Shown here: positions 27,019 to 34,841 of the stretch, piece by piece
How positions within the stretch are numbered: position 1 is the first letter of the stretch
How the letters are laid out: every line of letters begins with the position of its first letter
Source of the DNA: Carboxydothermus pertinax
GTDB lineage: Bacteria; Bacillota; Z-2901; Carboxydothermales; Carboxydothermaceae
DNA: 64,000 bases
Direction: 5' to 3'
Assembly: GCF_001950255.1 (NCBI RefSeq)
Contig: NZ_BDJK01000003.1
Coordinates: forward strand, 109,578 to 173,577
Made by a program: the position numbers and the translations under genes
Notes under the pieces: model-generated
Told to the model about the DNA's origin: nothing
Database searches by the model: none
What the model saw: only the letters and a program-made list of their open reading frames with translations

Positions 27019-27840
27019 TTGGCGAAGAGATACTGGGGCAAAACCCTTTTAATCGGGGTATTGCTGATGGTGCTTCTCCTGTCTCTTGCCCGTTATACTT
27101 CCCAGGAACTCCCCATCTTTTCTACAGTTAAGTCTGGACTTAAAGATCTAACCTATCCAGTAGCCAGGGCAGTTAGTTTTCTTTGGGAAAGTGCGGGCAA
27201 TTTAACTTTGTTTTTTAAAGATATCAATGAACTTAGGCGGGAGAAAGAGCAACTTTTACAGGAAAATTCTACCTTAAAATTTGAACTAAATAACTTAAAA
27301 GAAGTTGAACGGGAGAATCGGCGGCTCCGGGCAATGCTGGGGTACAGTCAGGAAAATCCAAAGTTTGACCTAGTTTTGGCCAAAATTATTGCCCGGGAGC
27401 CGGACAACTGGTATAAATCTTTTACCGTAAATCAAGGGAAAAGAGCCGGTGTAGCCAGGGATATGCCGGTATTAGACCAAAACGGCTTAATTGGTAGGGT
27501 AATGAATGTAGCGGCATTAAATGCAGAAGTTTTATTGATTACTGATCCCAGAAGCAGTGTAGCAGCGGTAACTTACGATGGACGAGTACCAGGGATTATC
27601 AAGGGTACGGCTTTATCTTCCGAGCTTATCATGGATAACATTCCTTTAAATCTGGAAGTTCGTACTGGAGAGAAGGTGCTTACTTCTGGACAAGGAGGAG
27701 TATTCCCAGCGGGGATTCCAATTGGTTATATCGTCAGTGTAGCAAAAGATCCCTCGGGACTGGTTCAAGTGGCAAAAGTCCGGCCCTATGTGGATTATGA
27801 CCGGCTGGAAGAAGTATTTATCCTAAAGGGTAGACGATGA
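27019..27840 (+). CDS. mreC: Rod shape-determining protein MreC
   Basis: 273 residues: cytoplasmic basic start, one membrane span (about 8-22), a coiled coil (about 65-108, EKEQLLQENSTLKFEL) and the beta-rich MreC core, including LITDPRSSVAAV and LTSGQGGVFPAGIPIG. Bridges MreB, MreD and PBP2. Starts at TTG 27019 behind AAAGAGGTG. Confidence 0.94.
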   Translation: MAKRYWGKTLLIGVLLMVLLLSLARYTSQELPIFSTVKSGLKDLTYPVARAVSFLWESAGNLTLFFKDINELRREKEQLLQENSTLKFELNNLKEVERENRRLRAMLGYSQENPKFDLVLAKIIAREPDNWYKSFTVNQGKRAGVARDMPVLDQNGLIGRVMNVAALNAEVLLITDPRSSVAAVTYDGRVPGIIKGTALSSELIMDNIPLNLEVRTGEKVLTSGQGGVFPAGIPIGYIVSVAKDPSGLVQVAKVRPYVDYDRLEEVFILKGRR

Positions 27841-27857
27841 ACCTTGGGGGCATAGGC

Positions 27858-28343
27858 ATGTCAAATTTACGGGCGGTATTTTATTTTTTGTTATTTTACC
27901 TAATATCAGAGACGGTGTTTAGCCGTCTTGCGGTTAACGGGATAAAGCCAGATTTAATTTTAATTTTAACGGTTATTTTAAGCTTTTTATATGGTCCCCC
28001 CCGGGGGGCCTTTTTCGGTATGCTGGGTGGCCTGGTTGAAGACTTATATTCTGGTCGTTTTGTTGGTTTAAATACTCTGGTAAAAATGATTACAGGGTTT
28101 TTAGCCGGGGTATTGGAAGGTAAAGTATATCCGGAAAACTGGTGGTTTCCGGGGGTTATTGTGTTTGTGTTGACTTTTATCAAGGATTTTTTTTACGTTT
28201 CGTTTTTAAATCTTTTAGGCATTAAGATTTCACTGGTTGAGGCATTTACGGGAATGATGCCCGGGGAGGCGGTATATAATTTTCTTTTAACACCTTTTAT
28301 TTATTATTTGTTTTACCGAACAGTTAGGGGGAAAAGGCCATGA
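27858..28343 (+). CDS. mreD: Rod shape-determining protein MreD
   Basis: 161 residues with about five membrane spans and the family pattern NGIKPDLILILTV then GLVEDLYSG. ATG 27858 is chosen; ATG 27837 in the same frame overlaps the mreC stop and is a possible alternative adding seven residues. Overlaps the next gene by 4 bases. Acts with MreC in the elongasome. Confidence 0.9.
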   Translation: MSNLRAVFYFLLFYLISETVFSRLAVNGIKPDLILILTVILSFLYGPPRGAFFGMLGGLVEDLYSGRFVGLNTLVKMITGFLAGVLEGKVYPENWWFPGVIVFVLTFIKDFFYVSFLNLLGIKISLVEAFTGMMPGEAVYNFLLTPFIYYLFYRTVRGKRP

Positions 28344-30325
28344 GGAAAAACCTCAAGGTAAATCTTAGCTGGATGGGAGTTATAGTCACGGTTTTGGTAG
28401 TAATCTTATGGGTCAGACTTTTTTATCTTCAGGTGTATGCTACTGCAAAATACCAGGCATTGGCGCGACAAAATTCAATCAGGATAATAGATGTTAAAGC
28501 GCCCCGGGGAGAAATCTTAGACCGAAACGGGAAAAAAATTGTTACCAATAAAGCAGTTTATACCGTATCGCTTTTGTTTACTGGCTTAAAAAATGCCGAT
28601 ACCATACTTCCCAAACTTGCCCAAATCCTTCAGGTATCGGAAAAAGATTTAAGAACAAAAATTAAAGAATCCAAAGCCCGGCCTTACGAACCGATACGTC
28701 TTGCCACCGATGTTCCCTGGGAGGTGGTGGCGAAAATTGAAGAACGGCGGTATGAACTTCCTGGCGTAACTGTAAGCATTGAGCCGGCCCGGGATTACCC
28801 CTATGGCACTCTTTTGGCCCACGTGGTGGGCTACATTCAGGAAATAAAAGATACTCAGCTAAAGGAGCATAAAGCGGAAGGTTATAAACTGGGGGATATG
28901 TTTGGTCAAACGGGGCTGGAGAGTTATTACGAATCAATTTTACGGGGGAAGAATGGTGGCCGGGAAATTGAAGTGGACGCCAGGGGTACTCCAGTTAGAG
29001 ACTTAGGGATTAAAACCCGAGCAGAACAGGGAAATTCTTTGGTCTTAACCATAGATGCGGACTTACAAAAAGTGGCTGAGGAAAGCCTTAAAAATACCAT
29101 AGTTTCCCTGCAAAAAAACTATCCCGATGCTAAAGCAGGAGCAGTAGTTGTCCTTGATGTAAAAACTGGAGAAGTACTGGCGATGGCCAGCTATCCAACT
29201 TTTGATCCGGCAGCGTTTCCCAAGGGGCTTACCCAGAAACAGGTAGATGAATATATAAGAAATCCGGAAAAGCCCCTATATAACCGGGCTATATCGGCAA
29301 CTTACCCTCCTGGTTCAACTTTTAAAATGGTAACCGGTACTGCAGCCCTATTAAACCGGGTGACTACGCCGGCGGAAACAATTTCTGACCCCGGCTATTA
29401 CAAATTAGGCAATAAAGTGTTTAAAGACTGGAACCCCCGGGGGCATGGAGTGGTAGATTTTATTAAAGCTATCAAGGAATCCTGTAACGTATACTTTTGG
29501 ACCATGGCCCGGCGGCTTGGAGTAGAAAAAATTGCCGAGGTTGGGAAAAAATTTGGGCTGGGTATGATGACTGGTATTGACCTTCCAGGAGAAAGCTCAG
29601 GACTGTTACCAACACCCGAGTGGAAAAAAGAAATTAATACGGCTATCATTGAAAAAAATTTAAAGCCAAAATTAAATAAAATAAAAAGTGATTACGAGTT
29701 AAAAATATCTCAGGCCAAAACTTCTGAAGAGAAAAAGCGGCTGGAGGCGGAGAGGGACAAAAAGATTCAGGCCATAAACCAGCAAATTGGAATTTACCGC
29801 TGGGAAACCGAGTGGCAACAGTATGATACGATAAATATGGCTATTGGCCAGGGGTATAACAATTTTACTATCTTGCAGCTAGCGGATTATGTAGCAATGC
29901 TGGCTAATGGTGGTATTCGCTATCAGCCGCATTTGGTAAAAAAGATAATTAACAATAAAGGGCAAGTGGTCCAGGAAATAAAGCCCAAAGTATTAAGCAG
30001 ATTTAATATTCCACCGGATGTTTTAAACTATGTCCGCCAGGGCATGCGGGAGGTAACTTTACCGGGGGGTACTGCTGGCGGAGTTTTTGCCGGATTTCCG
30101 ATTGCGGTTGCAGCTAAAACCGGTACAGCCCAGGTTTTAGGTAAAGATGACCATGGTTTATTTGTGGCGTATGCTCCTTATGAAAATCCACAAATTGCTA
30201 TTGCTGCAATTATAGAACACGGAGGACATGGAGGGTCATCGGCTGGCCTTGTAGCCCGGGATATTTTAGCTTTTTATTTTAAGGTGCAGAAAATAAATAC
30301 CCGGGTAGTTGGTCCGGTAGAATGA
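28340..30325 (+). CDS. mrdA: Penicillin-binding protein 2 (elongation transpeptidase)
   Basis: 661 residues. Short cytoplasmic start, one membrane anchor (about 10-30), the dimerisation/pedestal domain (about 55-215) and a transpeptidase domain with SxxK motif STFK near 325, SCN near 384 and KTGTAQ near 594. An insert rich in lysine and glutamate (about 435-485) lies in the transpeptidase domain. Works with RodA, whose gene is 5 kb downstream. Overlaps mreD by 4 bases. Confidence 0.93.
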   Translation: MRKNLKVNLSWMGVIVTVLVVILWVRLFYLQVYATAKYQALARQNSIRIIDVKAPRGEILDRNGKKIVTNKAVYTVSLLFTGLKNADTILPKLAQILQVSEKDLRTKIKESKARPYEPIRLATDVPWEVVAKIEERRYELPGVTVSIEPARDYPYGTLLAHVVGYIQEIKDTQLKEHKAEGYKLGDMFGQTGLESYYESILRGKNGGREIEVDARGTPVRDLGIKTRAEQGNSLVLTIDADLQKVAEESLKNTIVSLQKNYPDAKAGAVVVLDVKTGEVLAMASYPTFDPAAFPKGLTQKQVDEYIRNPEKPLYNRAISATYPPGSTFKMVTGTAALLNRVTTPAETISDPGYYKLGNKVFKDWNPRGHGVVDFIKAIKESCNVYFWTMARRLGVEKIAEVGKKFGLGMMTGIDLPGESSGLLPTPEWKKEINTAIIEKNLKPKLNKIKSDYELKISQAKTSEEKKRLEAERDKKIQAINQQIGIYRWETEWQQYDTINMAIGQGYNNFTILQLADYVAMLANGGIRYQPHLVKKIINNKGQVVQEIKPKVLSRFNIPPDVLNYVRQGMREVTLPGGTAGGVFAGFPIAVAAKTGTAQVLGKDDHGLFVAYAPYENPQIAIAAIIEHGGHGGSSAGLVARDILAFYFKVQKINTRVVGPVE

Positions 30326-30394
30326 TGAGCAGGAATTTTAGTAAAGATGTAGAATACATCAACTTAGCTAATTTTAGGGAAAAGGTGCTTATTT

Positions 30395-30772
30395 ATGGTA
30401 CAGGGTGAGTTTTTTTTGGAAAATACTTTACTGATAGATAAAACCTTGCGTTCTGGTCAAAAGGTAAATTATTCCGGTAACGTGGTAATTTTAGGGGATG
30501 TCAACCCAGGAGCGGAAGTGGTGGCTACAGGAAGTATTATTGTGCTGGGGACGGTAAGGGGTATAGTGCACGCTGGTGCCGAAGGATTTAAAAAAGCGGT
30601 GGTGTTGGCCTTTCGCTTGTTACCTACCCAGCTTCGAATTGCGGATCATATTACCCGGCCACCGGATGATGAATTAGTTGGAGATACCTTTAGTCCGGAA
30701 ATTGCCTTAATTAAAGATGATATGGTGGTTATAGAAAGCTACGAGGGGAATCTTGGAAAGCTTTTAAAATAA
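30395..30772 (+). CDS. minC: MinC, C-terminal domain only
   Basis: 125 residues matching the right-handed beta-helix C domain of the septum-site inhibitor MinC: SGQKVNYSGNVVILGDVNPGAEVVATG-type turns (residues about 20-46) followed by IVVLGTVRGIVHAGA. That domain dimerises and binds MinD. The N-terminal FtsZ-inhibiting domain of about 100 residues is absent: an in-frame TAG lies about 30 bases upstream and only 70 bases separate the start from mrdA. minD and minE follow, so the Min system is otherwise complete. Confidence 0.88.
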   Translation: MVQGEFFLENTLLIDKTLRSGQKVNYSGNVVILGDVNPGAEVVATGSIIVLGTVRGIVHAGAEGFKKAVVLAFRLLPTQLRIADHITRPPDDELVGDTFSPEIALIKDDMVVIESYEGNLGKLLK

Positions 30773-30785
30773 AAGGAGGAAGAAC

Positions 30786-31580
30786 ATGGGGGAAGCAATA
30801 GTTATTACCTCAGGCAAGGGTGGCGTCGGGAAAACGACGACTACCGCCAATTTAGGAACTGCCCTGGCGCTGGCAGGACAAAAAGTTGTTCTGGTTGATA
30901 CCGATATCGGGCTTCGTAATCTTGATGTGGTTTTAGGATTAGAAAACCGTATAGTCTATGACTTGGTAGATGTAGTCCAGGGGAATTGCCGGTTAAAACA
31001 AGCGCTTATTAAAGATAAACGTTTAGAAGGACTGTATCTTTTACCTGCTGCCCAAACCAAAGATAAAACAGCGGTAAGTCCGGAGCAAATGCGGAATCTG
31101 GTCAGTGAACTAAAAAAAGAGTTTGATTACGTGTTAATTGACTGCCCGGCAGGCATTGAGCAGGGCTTTAAAAATGCTATAGCTGGTGCGGACCGGGGAA
31201 TTGTGGTGACTACGCCGGAAGTATCGGCAGTACGAGATGCCGACCGGATAATTGGCCTTTTAGAAGCGGAAGGGATTAAAAACCCCCGGCTTATTATTAA
31301 CCGTATTCGTCCCAAAATGGTTAGAACCGGCGATATGATGGGAATTGAAGATATAATTGAAATTTTGGCTATTGACCTTTTAGGAGTTATTCCCGATGAT
31401 GAAACCATTATAGTAACTACTAATAAAGGAGAGCCGGCGGTCTATGACCAGCACTCCCGGGCGGGACAGGCTTACAGGAACATTGCTCGCCGAATTATGG
31501 GCGAAGAAGTTCCACTTATGAACTTAGAAGAAGAAGGGCTTTTAGATAAAGTTAAAAAGTTTTTTGGTATTAACCGCTAG
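30786..31580 (+). CDS. minD: Septum site-determining ATPase MinD
   Basis: 264-residue ParA/MinD ATPase with the deviant Walker A KGGVGKTTTTANLG at residues 10-23, switch-I/II DTDIGLRNLD and DCPAGIE, and a C-terminal amphipathic membrane-targeting helix (LLDKVKKFFG). Recruits MinC to the membrane and oscillates with MinE. AAAGGAGGA precedes the ATG. Confidence 0.96.
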   Translation: MGEAIVITSGKGGVGKTTTTANLGTALALAGQKVVLVDTDIGLRNLDVVLGLENRIVYDLVDVVQGNCRLKQALIKDKRLEGLYLLPAAQTKDKTAVSPEQMRNLVSELKKEFDYVLIDCPAGIEQGFKNAIAGADRGIVVTTPEVSAVRDADRIIGLLEAEGIKNPRLIINRIRPKMVRTGDMMGIEDIIEILAIDLLGVIPDDETIIVTTNKGEPAVYDQHSRAGQAYRNIARRIMGEEVPLMNLEEEGLLDKVKKFFGINR

Positions 31581-31597
31581 GGGGAGGGGGGACGGCC

Positions 31598-31879
31598 GTG
31601 CTGGAGTTTTTAATGAAACTTTTTGGTAAAGAGCAACAAAATAGCAAAACTATGGCTAAAGAACGCTTGAGACTGGTTTTGGTGCAAGATAGGACCAATG
31701 TTTCCCCGGAGCTATTACAAAATTTAAAAGAGGATTTAATAGCAGTAATCACAAAATACATGGAGATAGACGAAAAAGCTCTCGAAGTAAATATTGATAC
31801 TCATGAAGAACAGGTGGCGCTAATTGCCAATATTCCAATTAAAAACGTAAAAAGAAAGGTAAATGCACATGCTAATTAA
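31598..31879 (+). CDS. minE: Cell division topological specificity factor MinE
   Basis: 93 residues. Short hydrophobic N-terminus (LEFLMKLFG), the MinD-activating helix AKERLRLVLVQDR, and the C-terminal topological domain with VITKYMEID and the EEQVALIANIPI strand. Starts at GTG 31598 behind GGGAGGGGGG. Its presence indicates a pole-to-pole oscillating Min system instead of a DivIVA-only system. Confidence 0.93.
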   Translation: MLEFLMKLFGKEQQNSKTMAKERLRLVLVQDRTNVSPELLQNLKEDLIAVITKYMEIDEKALEVNIDTHEEQVALIANIPIKNVKRKVNAHAN

Positions 31880-32093
31880 AACAAATGTATTTCAAAAGAG
31901 AAGTAGCATAACTAAGAAAAATGAAAAAAATTACCTGAAAATGGGTTGCACGAAAAAATTTGCTGTTTTACAAACTAGAAAGTATTATGGTAAGTTTTAT
32001 TTAGAAAATAAATGGAAAATAGGAATTTTTAAGAAGGCTTCTACATATTTTATAGTAGGAAAAGTTAATAAAAGGAAAAGTCCCGAGACTTAA
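31863..32093 (+). CDS. Doubtful A/T-rich reading frame after minE
   Basis: 76 codons overlapping the end of minE, with AGAAAGG before the ATG. The product is very basic (about a quarter lysine or arginine) and its codons are far more A/T-rich than the neighbours. No recognisable domain. It may be a recently acquired small gene, a decayed gene or non-coding sequence. Apart from this frame and a terminator I see nothing in 31880-32170. Confidence 0.25.
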   Translation: MHMLIKTNVFQKRSSITKKNEKNYLKMGCTKKFAVLQTRKYYGKFYLENKWKIGIFKKASTYFIVGKVNKRKSPET

Positions 32094-32104
32094 TAAGTCC
32101 AGAG

Positions 32105-32132
32105 GCCAGCAGAAAAAATGCTGGCTTTTTTT
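32105..32132 (+). terminator. Terminator of the min operon
   Basis: Stem GCCAGCA (32105-32111)/TGCTGGC (32119-32125) followed by seven T residues. A second GCCAGCA follows at 32133-32139, so the 3' arm could pair with either side. Confidence 0.88.
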
Positions 32133-32225
32133 GCCAGCATTTTGTTTTAGCGGTTAAACTTAAAACTATTAGAGCTGACCAAATTTTTTTTTCAAAAACT
32201 TTGTGCTATTATGAACAAACCGTAG

Positions 32226-32247
32226 GTTTTGTACCGTAGTACAAAAC
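32226..32247. promoter_or_regulatory. Perfect 9-bp inverted repeat, candidate operator of the cytochrome module
   Basis: GTTTTGTAC (32226-32234), CGTA, GTACAAAAC (32239-32247). It lies 14 bases downstream of a possible -10 (TATTAT, 32207-32212) that has no good -35, and 12 bases before the first start codon. The placement suits a repressor site or an mRNA hairpin. Confidence 0.5.
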
Positions 32248-32258
32248 GGGGAGGGGGG

Positions 32259-32471
32259 ATGAAGGTGTATGCTTTTAGATGTAATTGCGGAAAAATTGTC
32301 TGCCAGGTAGAAGGTAACGTGATAATTATAAAGTGCCGGCATTGTAAACAGTATGTTTATCTTTATTATGACGGCACGCAGATTAAAAAAGTTTTACCGG
32401 GTAGACAGTTTGCCGCCAATGGAATACCACCTTCCAGTCCGGAGGCTTTTAGCCCAGAGGCCAGCGTGTAA
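32259..32471 (+). CDS. Com-like zinc-ribbon protein, 70 residues
   Basis: ATG 32259 behind GGGGAGGGGGG. The first 35 residues carry a CxC...CxxC pattern (RCNCGKIVCQ at 7-16, then IIIKCRHCK near 23-31), the layout of the Mu Com family of small zinc-finger regulators, which act on mRNA translation. A 30-residue proline/serine-rich tail without structure follows. The 3' end overlaps a terminator hairpin. A second protein of the same type lies 490 bases downstream. A regulatory function is inference from the family. Confidence 0.7.
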   Translation: MKVYAFRCNCGKIVCQVEGNVIIIKCRHCKQYVYLYYDGTQIKKVLPGRQFAANGIPPSSPEAFSPEASV

Positions 32472-32484
32472 ACGCTGGCCTTTT
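32459..32484 (+). terminator. Internal terminator/attenuator after the first zinc-ribbon gene
   Basis: Perfect 8-bp stem GGCCAGCG/CGCTGGCC with a TGTAAA loop that contains the stop codon, followed by TTTTG. It shares the CAGAGGCCAGC sequence with the min-operon terminator. The short T run suggests partial termination, leaving the cytochrome genes at lower level. Confidence 0.65.
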
Positions 32485-32517
32485 GCTTTATCTGGGAAAA
32501 GAAAGGAGGGAGGGTCA

Positions 32518-32730
32518 ATGTTAATCGCAATCTTAGGTTTATTAATTTTAATTGCTAGCTTGGTATTTTGTGAATGTGGAATGTGGTACTTCATTTTTTG
32601 TAAAGAATGTAAACCCTGTACTCCAGGATATATCGCCCTATCTCTAATCACCGGATTTTTTGCCTTTATTGCATTGGTTGCGGTACTTTATTTTGTAATT
32701 TATCCGCCAAATGTTATCTCAATGTTTTAA
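32518..32730 (+). CDS. Small two-span membrane protein with cysteine-rich loop
   Basis: 70 residues from ATG 32518 behind AAAGGAGGGAGGG. Two hydrophobic segments (about 2-18 and 40-62) flank a loop with five cysteines (FCECGMWYFIFCKECKPC). The loop could bind a metal or form disulfides. I do not recognise a family. It is followed closely by another small two-span protein and sits inside the cytochrome module, so a membrane-complex role is plausible. Confidence 0.65.
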   Translation: MLIAILGLLILIASLVFCECGMWYFIFCKECKPCTPGYIALSLITGFFAFIALVAVLYFVIYPPNVISMF

Positions 32731-32748
32731 AAAAGTGGGGTGAGGACG

Positions 32749-32949
32749 ATGATGGCGTTGTTGTTCGTGATTATCTTAATTGCAATTGGAGTGTTTTCTT
32801 TTGCCCTAAGCTGCTATATTTGCTTTTTTAAATTAAAAGCTAATTTAACTTCGTTTTATCGTTGCCTTATGACGTTAGCCCTAGGGCTATTGCTTTTTGC
32901 CCTACTTTTTACGGCGGTGATGTTTTTAATATGGCCACCGGTAGTCTAA
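32749..32949 (+). CDS. Small two-span membrane protein
   Basis: 66 residues from ATG 32749 (ATG 32752 and GTG 32740 are in the same frame). GGGGTGAGG precedes it. Hydrophobic segments at about 3-24 and 39-61 are separated by a short basic loop; cysteines lie at the end of the first segment. Sequence resembles the preceding small membrane protein in architecture and in its WPPVV/YPPNV tail, suggesting that the two are paralogues. Confidence 0.65.
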   Translation: MMALLFVIILIAIGVFSFALSCYICFFKLKANLTSFYRCLMTLALGLLLFALLFTAVMFLIWPPVV

Positions 32950-32958
32950 GGAGGCGGG

Positions 32959-33129
32959 ATGATGGAAGAGCGAGGAGTCAATATATCCGAACCGGAAGCA
33001 ATACGCTGTAAGTGTAAAAAAATTGTGGCACAAAAGGGAAAAGATGAAATTATCATAAAGTGTCGCTTTTGTAAACGAAAAGTGGTTATTTCAACCAGGG
33101 AAATAATAAAAATAGAGTATGCCGATTAA
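32959..33129 (+). CDS. Com-like zinc-ribbon protein, 56 residues
   Basis: ATG 32959 behind AAGGAGGCGGG; ATG 32962 is an alternative. The core IRCKCKKIVAQKGKDEIII then KCRFCKRKV (about residues 15-42) has the CxC...CxxC zinc ribbon of Com-type proteins and closely resembles the 70-residue protein at the head of the operon (KCRHCK against KCRFCK). It overlaps the upstream extension of the heptahaem cytochrome frame, and I therefore start that gene at 33146. Confidence 0.7.
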   Translation: MMEERGVNISEPEAIRCKCKKIVAQKGKDEIIIKCRFCKRKVVISTREIIKIEYAD

Positions 33130-33145
33130 AGGGGGAGGGGCCTTT

Positions 33146-34024
33146 GTGAAAAGAAAAAAAATATGGTTATTTTTACTTCTAGCTCTTTTGCTGGTAACTC
33201 TACCCACCGTAGCCCTGGCCGCTAAAGTAGAAGAAAATTTAAAAAATAACGAATGGTGTTTTAAATGTCACGGGGCTATTGGTTTAAAAATGGTGTGGGA
33301 TGGGGCTACAATTTCGCTGTATATTGATCCAGAAAAATACCGGGCGTCGATGCACGGAACGAATAAGTGTCAAACCTGTCATCCGGGAGTTAATACCTAT
33401 CCCCATCCACCAGTTCCCAGCAGGGAGAAGTTTTTAACGGAAGTAAATAAAAATTGTCGTTACTGCCATGATTATGTGGTAAAAACTTTTGCCGGTTCAG
33501 TCCACGATCGGGATAATGTTTACTGTTTTTCCTGCCATACTTCCCACACTATTTTTAAAAGTACGGACTCACGGGCTTCAACCTACCGGAACAATATAGT
33601 CAGTACCTGTGCCCAGTGTCATCAAGGCCAGGTCTTAAAAAGTTATGAGGAGAGTTTCCATGGTAAAGCTGTGGCCTTAGGAAGTAAAACGGCGGCAAGC
33701 TGTACTGATTGCCATGGCACTCACAATATTTTTTCTAAGAGCGATTTACGTTCCTTAACCAATCCTGCCAATTTACCTTCAACCTGTGCCCGCTGCCATG
33801 TATTCCCCAGAAAAAACTTTGCTAATGGTGCCGAACATTTTGTGAAAAAACCTTCCGGCAATGGCAAGGTGGTTTATTATACGGAGAAGTTTTTTGTCTG
33901 GCTAACCATTTCCGTTGTGGTGTTAACTTTAACTCACATTGAAATGGAATTGTACCGGCGTTCTAAGAAAATAAAAGCCCAGAAGACACTGGGCGTGACT
34001 GGGGGAAGGAGTTATGAGCGGTAA
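33146..34024 (+). CDS. Heptahaem cytochrome c, membrane-anchored at both ends
   Basis: 292 residues from GTG 33146 (GGGGGAGGGG upstream). Signal peptide or anchor at about 4-27, then seven CxxCH haem c motifs: CFKCH, CQTCH, CRYCH, CFSCH, CAQCH, CTDCH and CARCH. A C-terminal span (about 249-272) is followed by a basic cytoplasmic tail. Several spaced histidines could be distal ligands. Probably carries electrons between the adjacent cytochrome b and an external or periplasmic-side acceptor. Overlaps the cytochrome b gene by 11 bases. Confidence 0.9.
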   Translation: MKRKKIWLFLLLALLLVTLPTVALAAKVEENLKNNEWCFKCHGAIGLKMVWDGATISLYIDPEKYRASMHGTNKCQTCHPGVNTYPHPPVPSREKFLTEVNKNCRYCHDYVVKTFAGSVHDRDNVYCFSCHTSHTIFKSTDSRASTYRNNIVSTCAQCHQGQVLKSYEESFHGKAVALGSKTAASCTDCHGTHNIFSKSDLRSLTNPANLPSTCARCHVFPRKNFANGAEHFVKKPSGNGKVVYYTEKFFVWLTISVVVLTLTHIEMELYRRSKKIKAQKTLGVTGGRSYER

Positions 34025-34706
34025 GGCTTACGAGCGTTTTAATATTCATCACCGGATTCAACACATTATGATGTTTGTAAGTTTCTTCATCTGTACTTTT
34101 ACTGGAATTGCCATTAAATACGACCAAAGTAGTTATGCCCGGGGTTTTACCAGGCTCTTAGGAGGATTTGAAAATCTTTTAGCTCTTCACCTGGTAGGGG
34201 CGGCAATCATGCTTATTGGCAGTTGTTTGTACCATCTTGTCTACCTTCTGGTATATGCTTTAGTTACCCGTAAGCTTTCTTTTGAAGCCCTACCCACTTT
34301 AAAAGATTTCCAAGATCTTTACCAGAATCTCAAATATTTCTTAGGCCTATCACCGGAAAAGCCGAAGTTTACCCGTTTTTCCTACAAAGAAAAATTTGAC
34401 TACTGGGCAGTATTTTGGGGGATTTTTATAATTGGCGGATCCGGGTTAATGATGTGGTTTCCGGATGTTGCTGCAAAATTTTTCCCCCGCTATATAATTG
34501 ATGCTGCCCGGGCGGCTCACAGTGATGAAGCTATTTTAGCCATTGTTGTAATCTTTACCTGGCACTTTTTCAACGTTCATTTTAACCCCGATTTCTTTCC
34601 GGGAAGTTTGGTCTGGTTTCATGGAAAATTAACGGAAGAACAAATGGAAGAAGAACATCCCATGGAGCTTAAAAAGCTTCTGAAAGTTAAAGGACGGGAG
34701 GGGTAA
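34014..34706 (+). CDS. Cytochrome b subunit (FdhI/thiosulfate reductase-type b561 family)
   Basis: 230 residues with four predicted spans (about 18-37, 58-85, 128-148, 178-195). Histidines in the first, second and fourth spans (RIQHIMMF, ALHLVGAA, TWHFFNVHF) fit two b haems as in formate dehydrogenase or Ni-Fe hydrogenase gamma subunits. Exchanges electrons with the menaquinone pool. It starts inside the heptahaem gene, which argues that they form one complex. No catalytic molybdenum or hydrogenase subunit is adjacent. Confidence 0.85.
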   Translation: MSGKAYERFNIHHRIQHIMMFVSFFICTFTGIAIKYDQSSYARGFTRLLGGFENLLALHLVGAAIMLIGSCLYHLVYLLVYALVTRKLSFEALPTLKDFQDLYQNLKYFLGLSPEKPKFTRFSYKEKFDYWAVFWGIFIIGGSGLMMWFPDVAAKFFPRYIIDAARAAHSDEAILAIVVIFTWHFFNVHFNPDFFPGSLVWFHGKLTEEQMEEEHPMELKKLLKVKGREG

Positions 34707-34708
34707 GA

Positions 34709-34822
34709 GTGGCCGGTGGTAAATTTAAAAACAGCCTATTCTTAATTTTTCTGGAAATGGTGTTTTACTTTGGTGTTTTGCTCTGGTTTTTAAATTACTA
34801 TTTACCACTGGGATTAGAGTAG
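34709..34822 (+). CDS. 37-residue single-span membrane peptide
   Basis: GTG 34709 behind GGGAGGGG at the end of the cytochrome b gene. The peptide MAGGKFKNSLFLIFLEMV and its continuation to residue 37 form one hydrophobic span after a short basic N-terminus. It fits exactly between the cytochrome b and NapC-like genes, as small accessory subunits of respiratory complexes often do. No family assigned. Confidence 0.6.
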   Translation: MAGGKFKNSLFLIFLEMVFYFGVLLWFLNYYLPLGLE

Positions 34823-34841
34823 AAAAAAGGGGGGACCCATA

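Noticed and set aside
31863..32093. Confident gene call for the A/T-rich frame after minE
   Set aside because: Composition and codons differ from neighbours and no domain is recognisable; listed only as doubtful.
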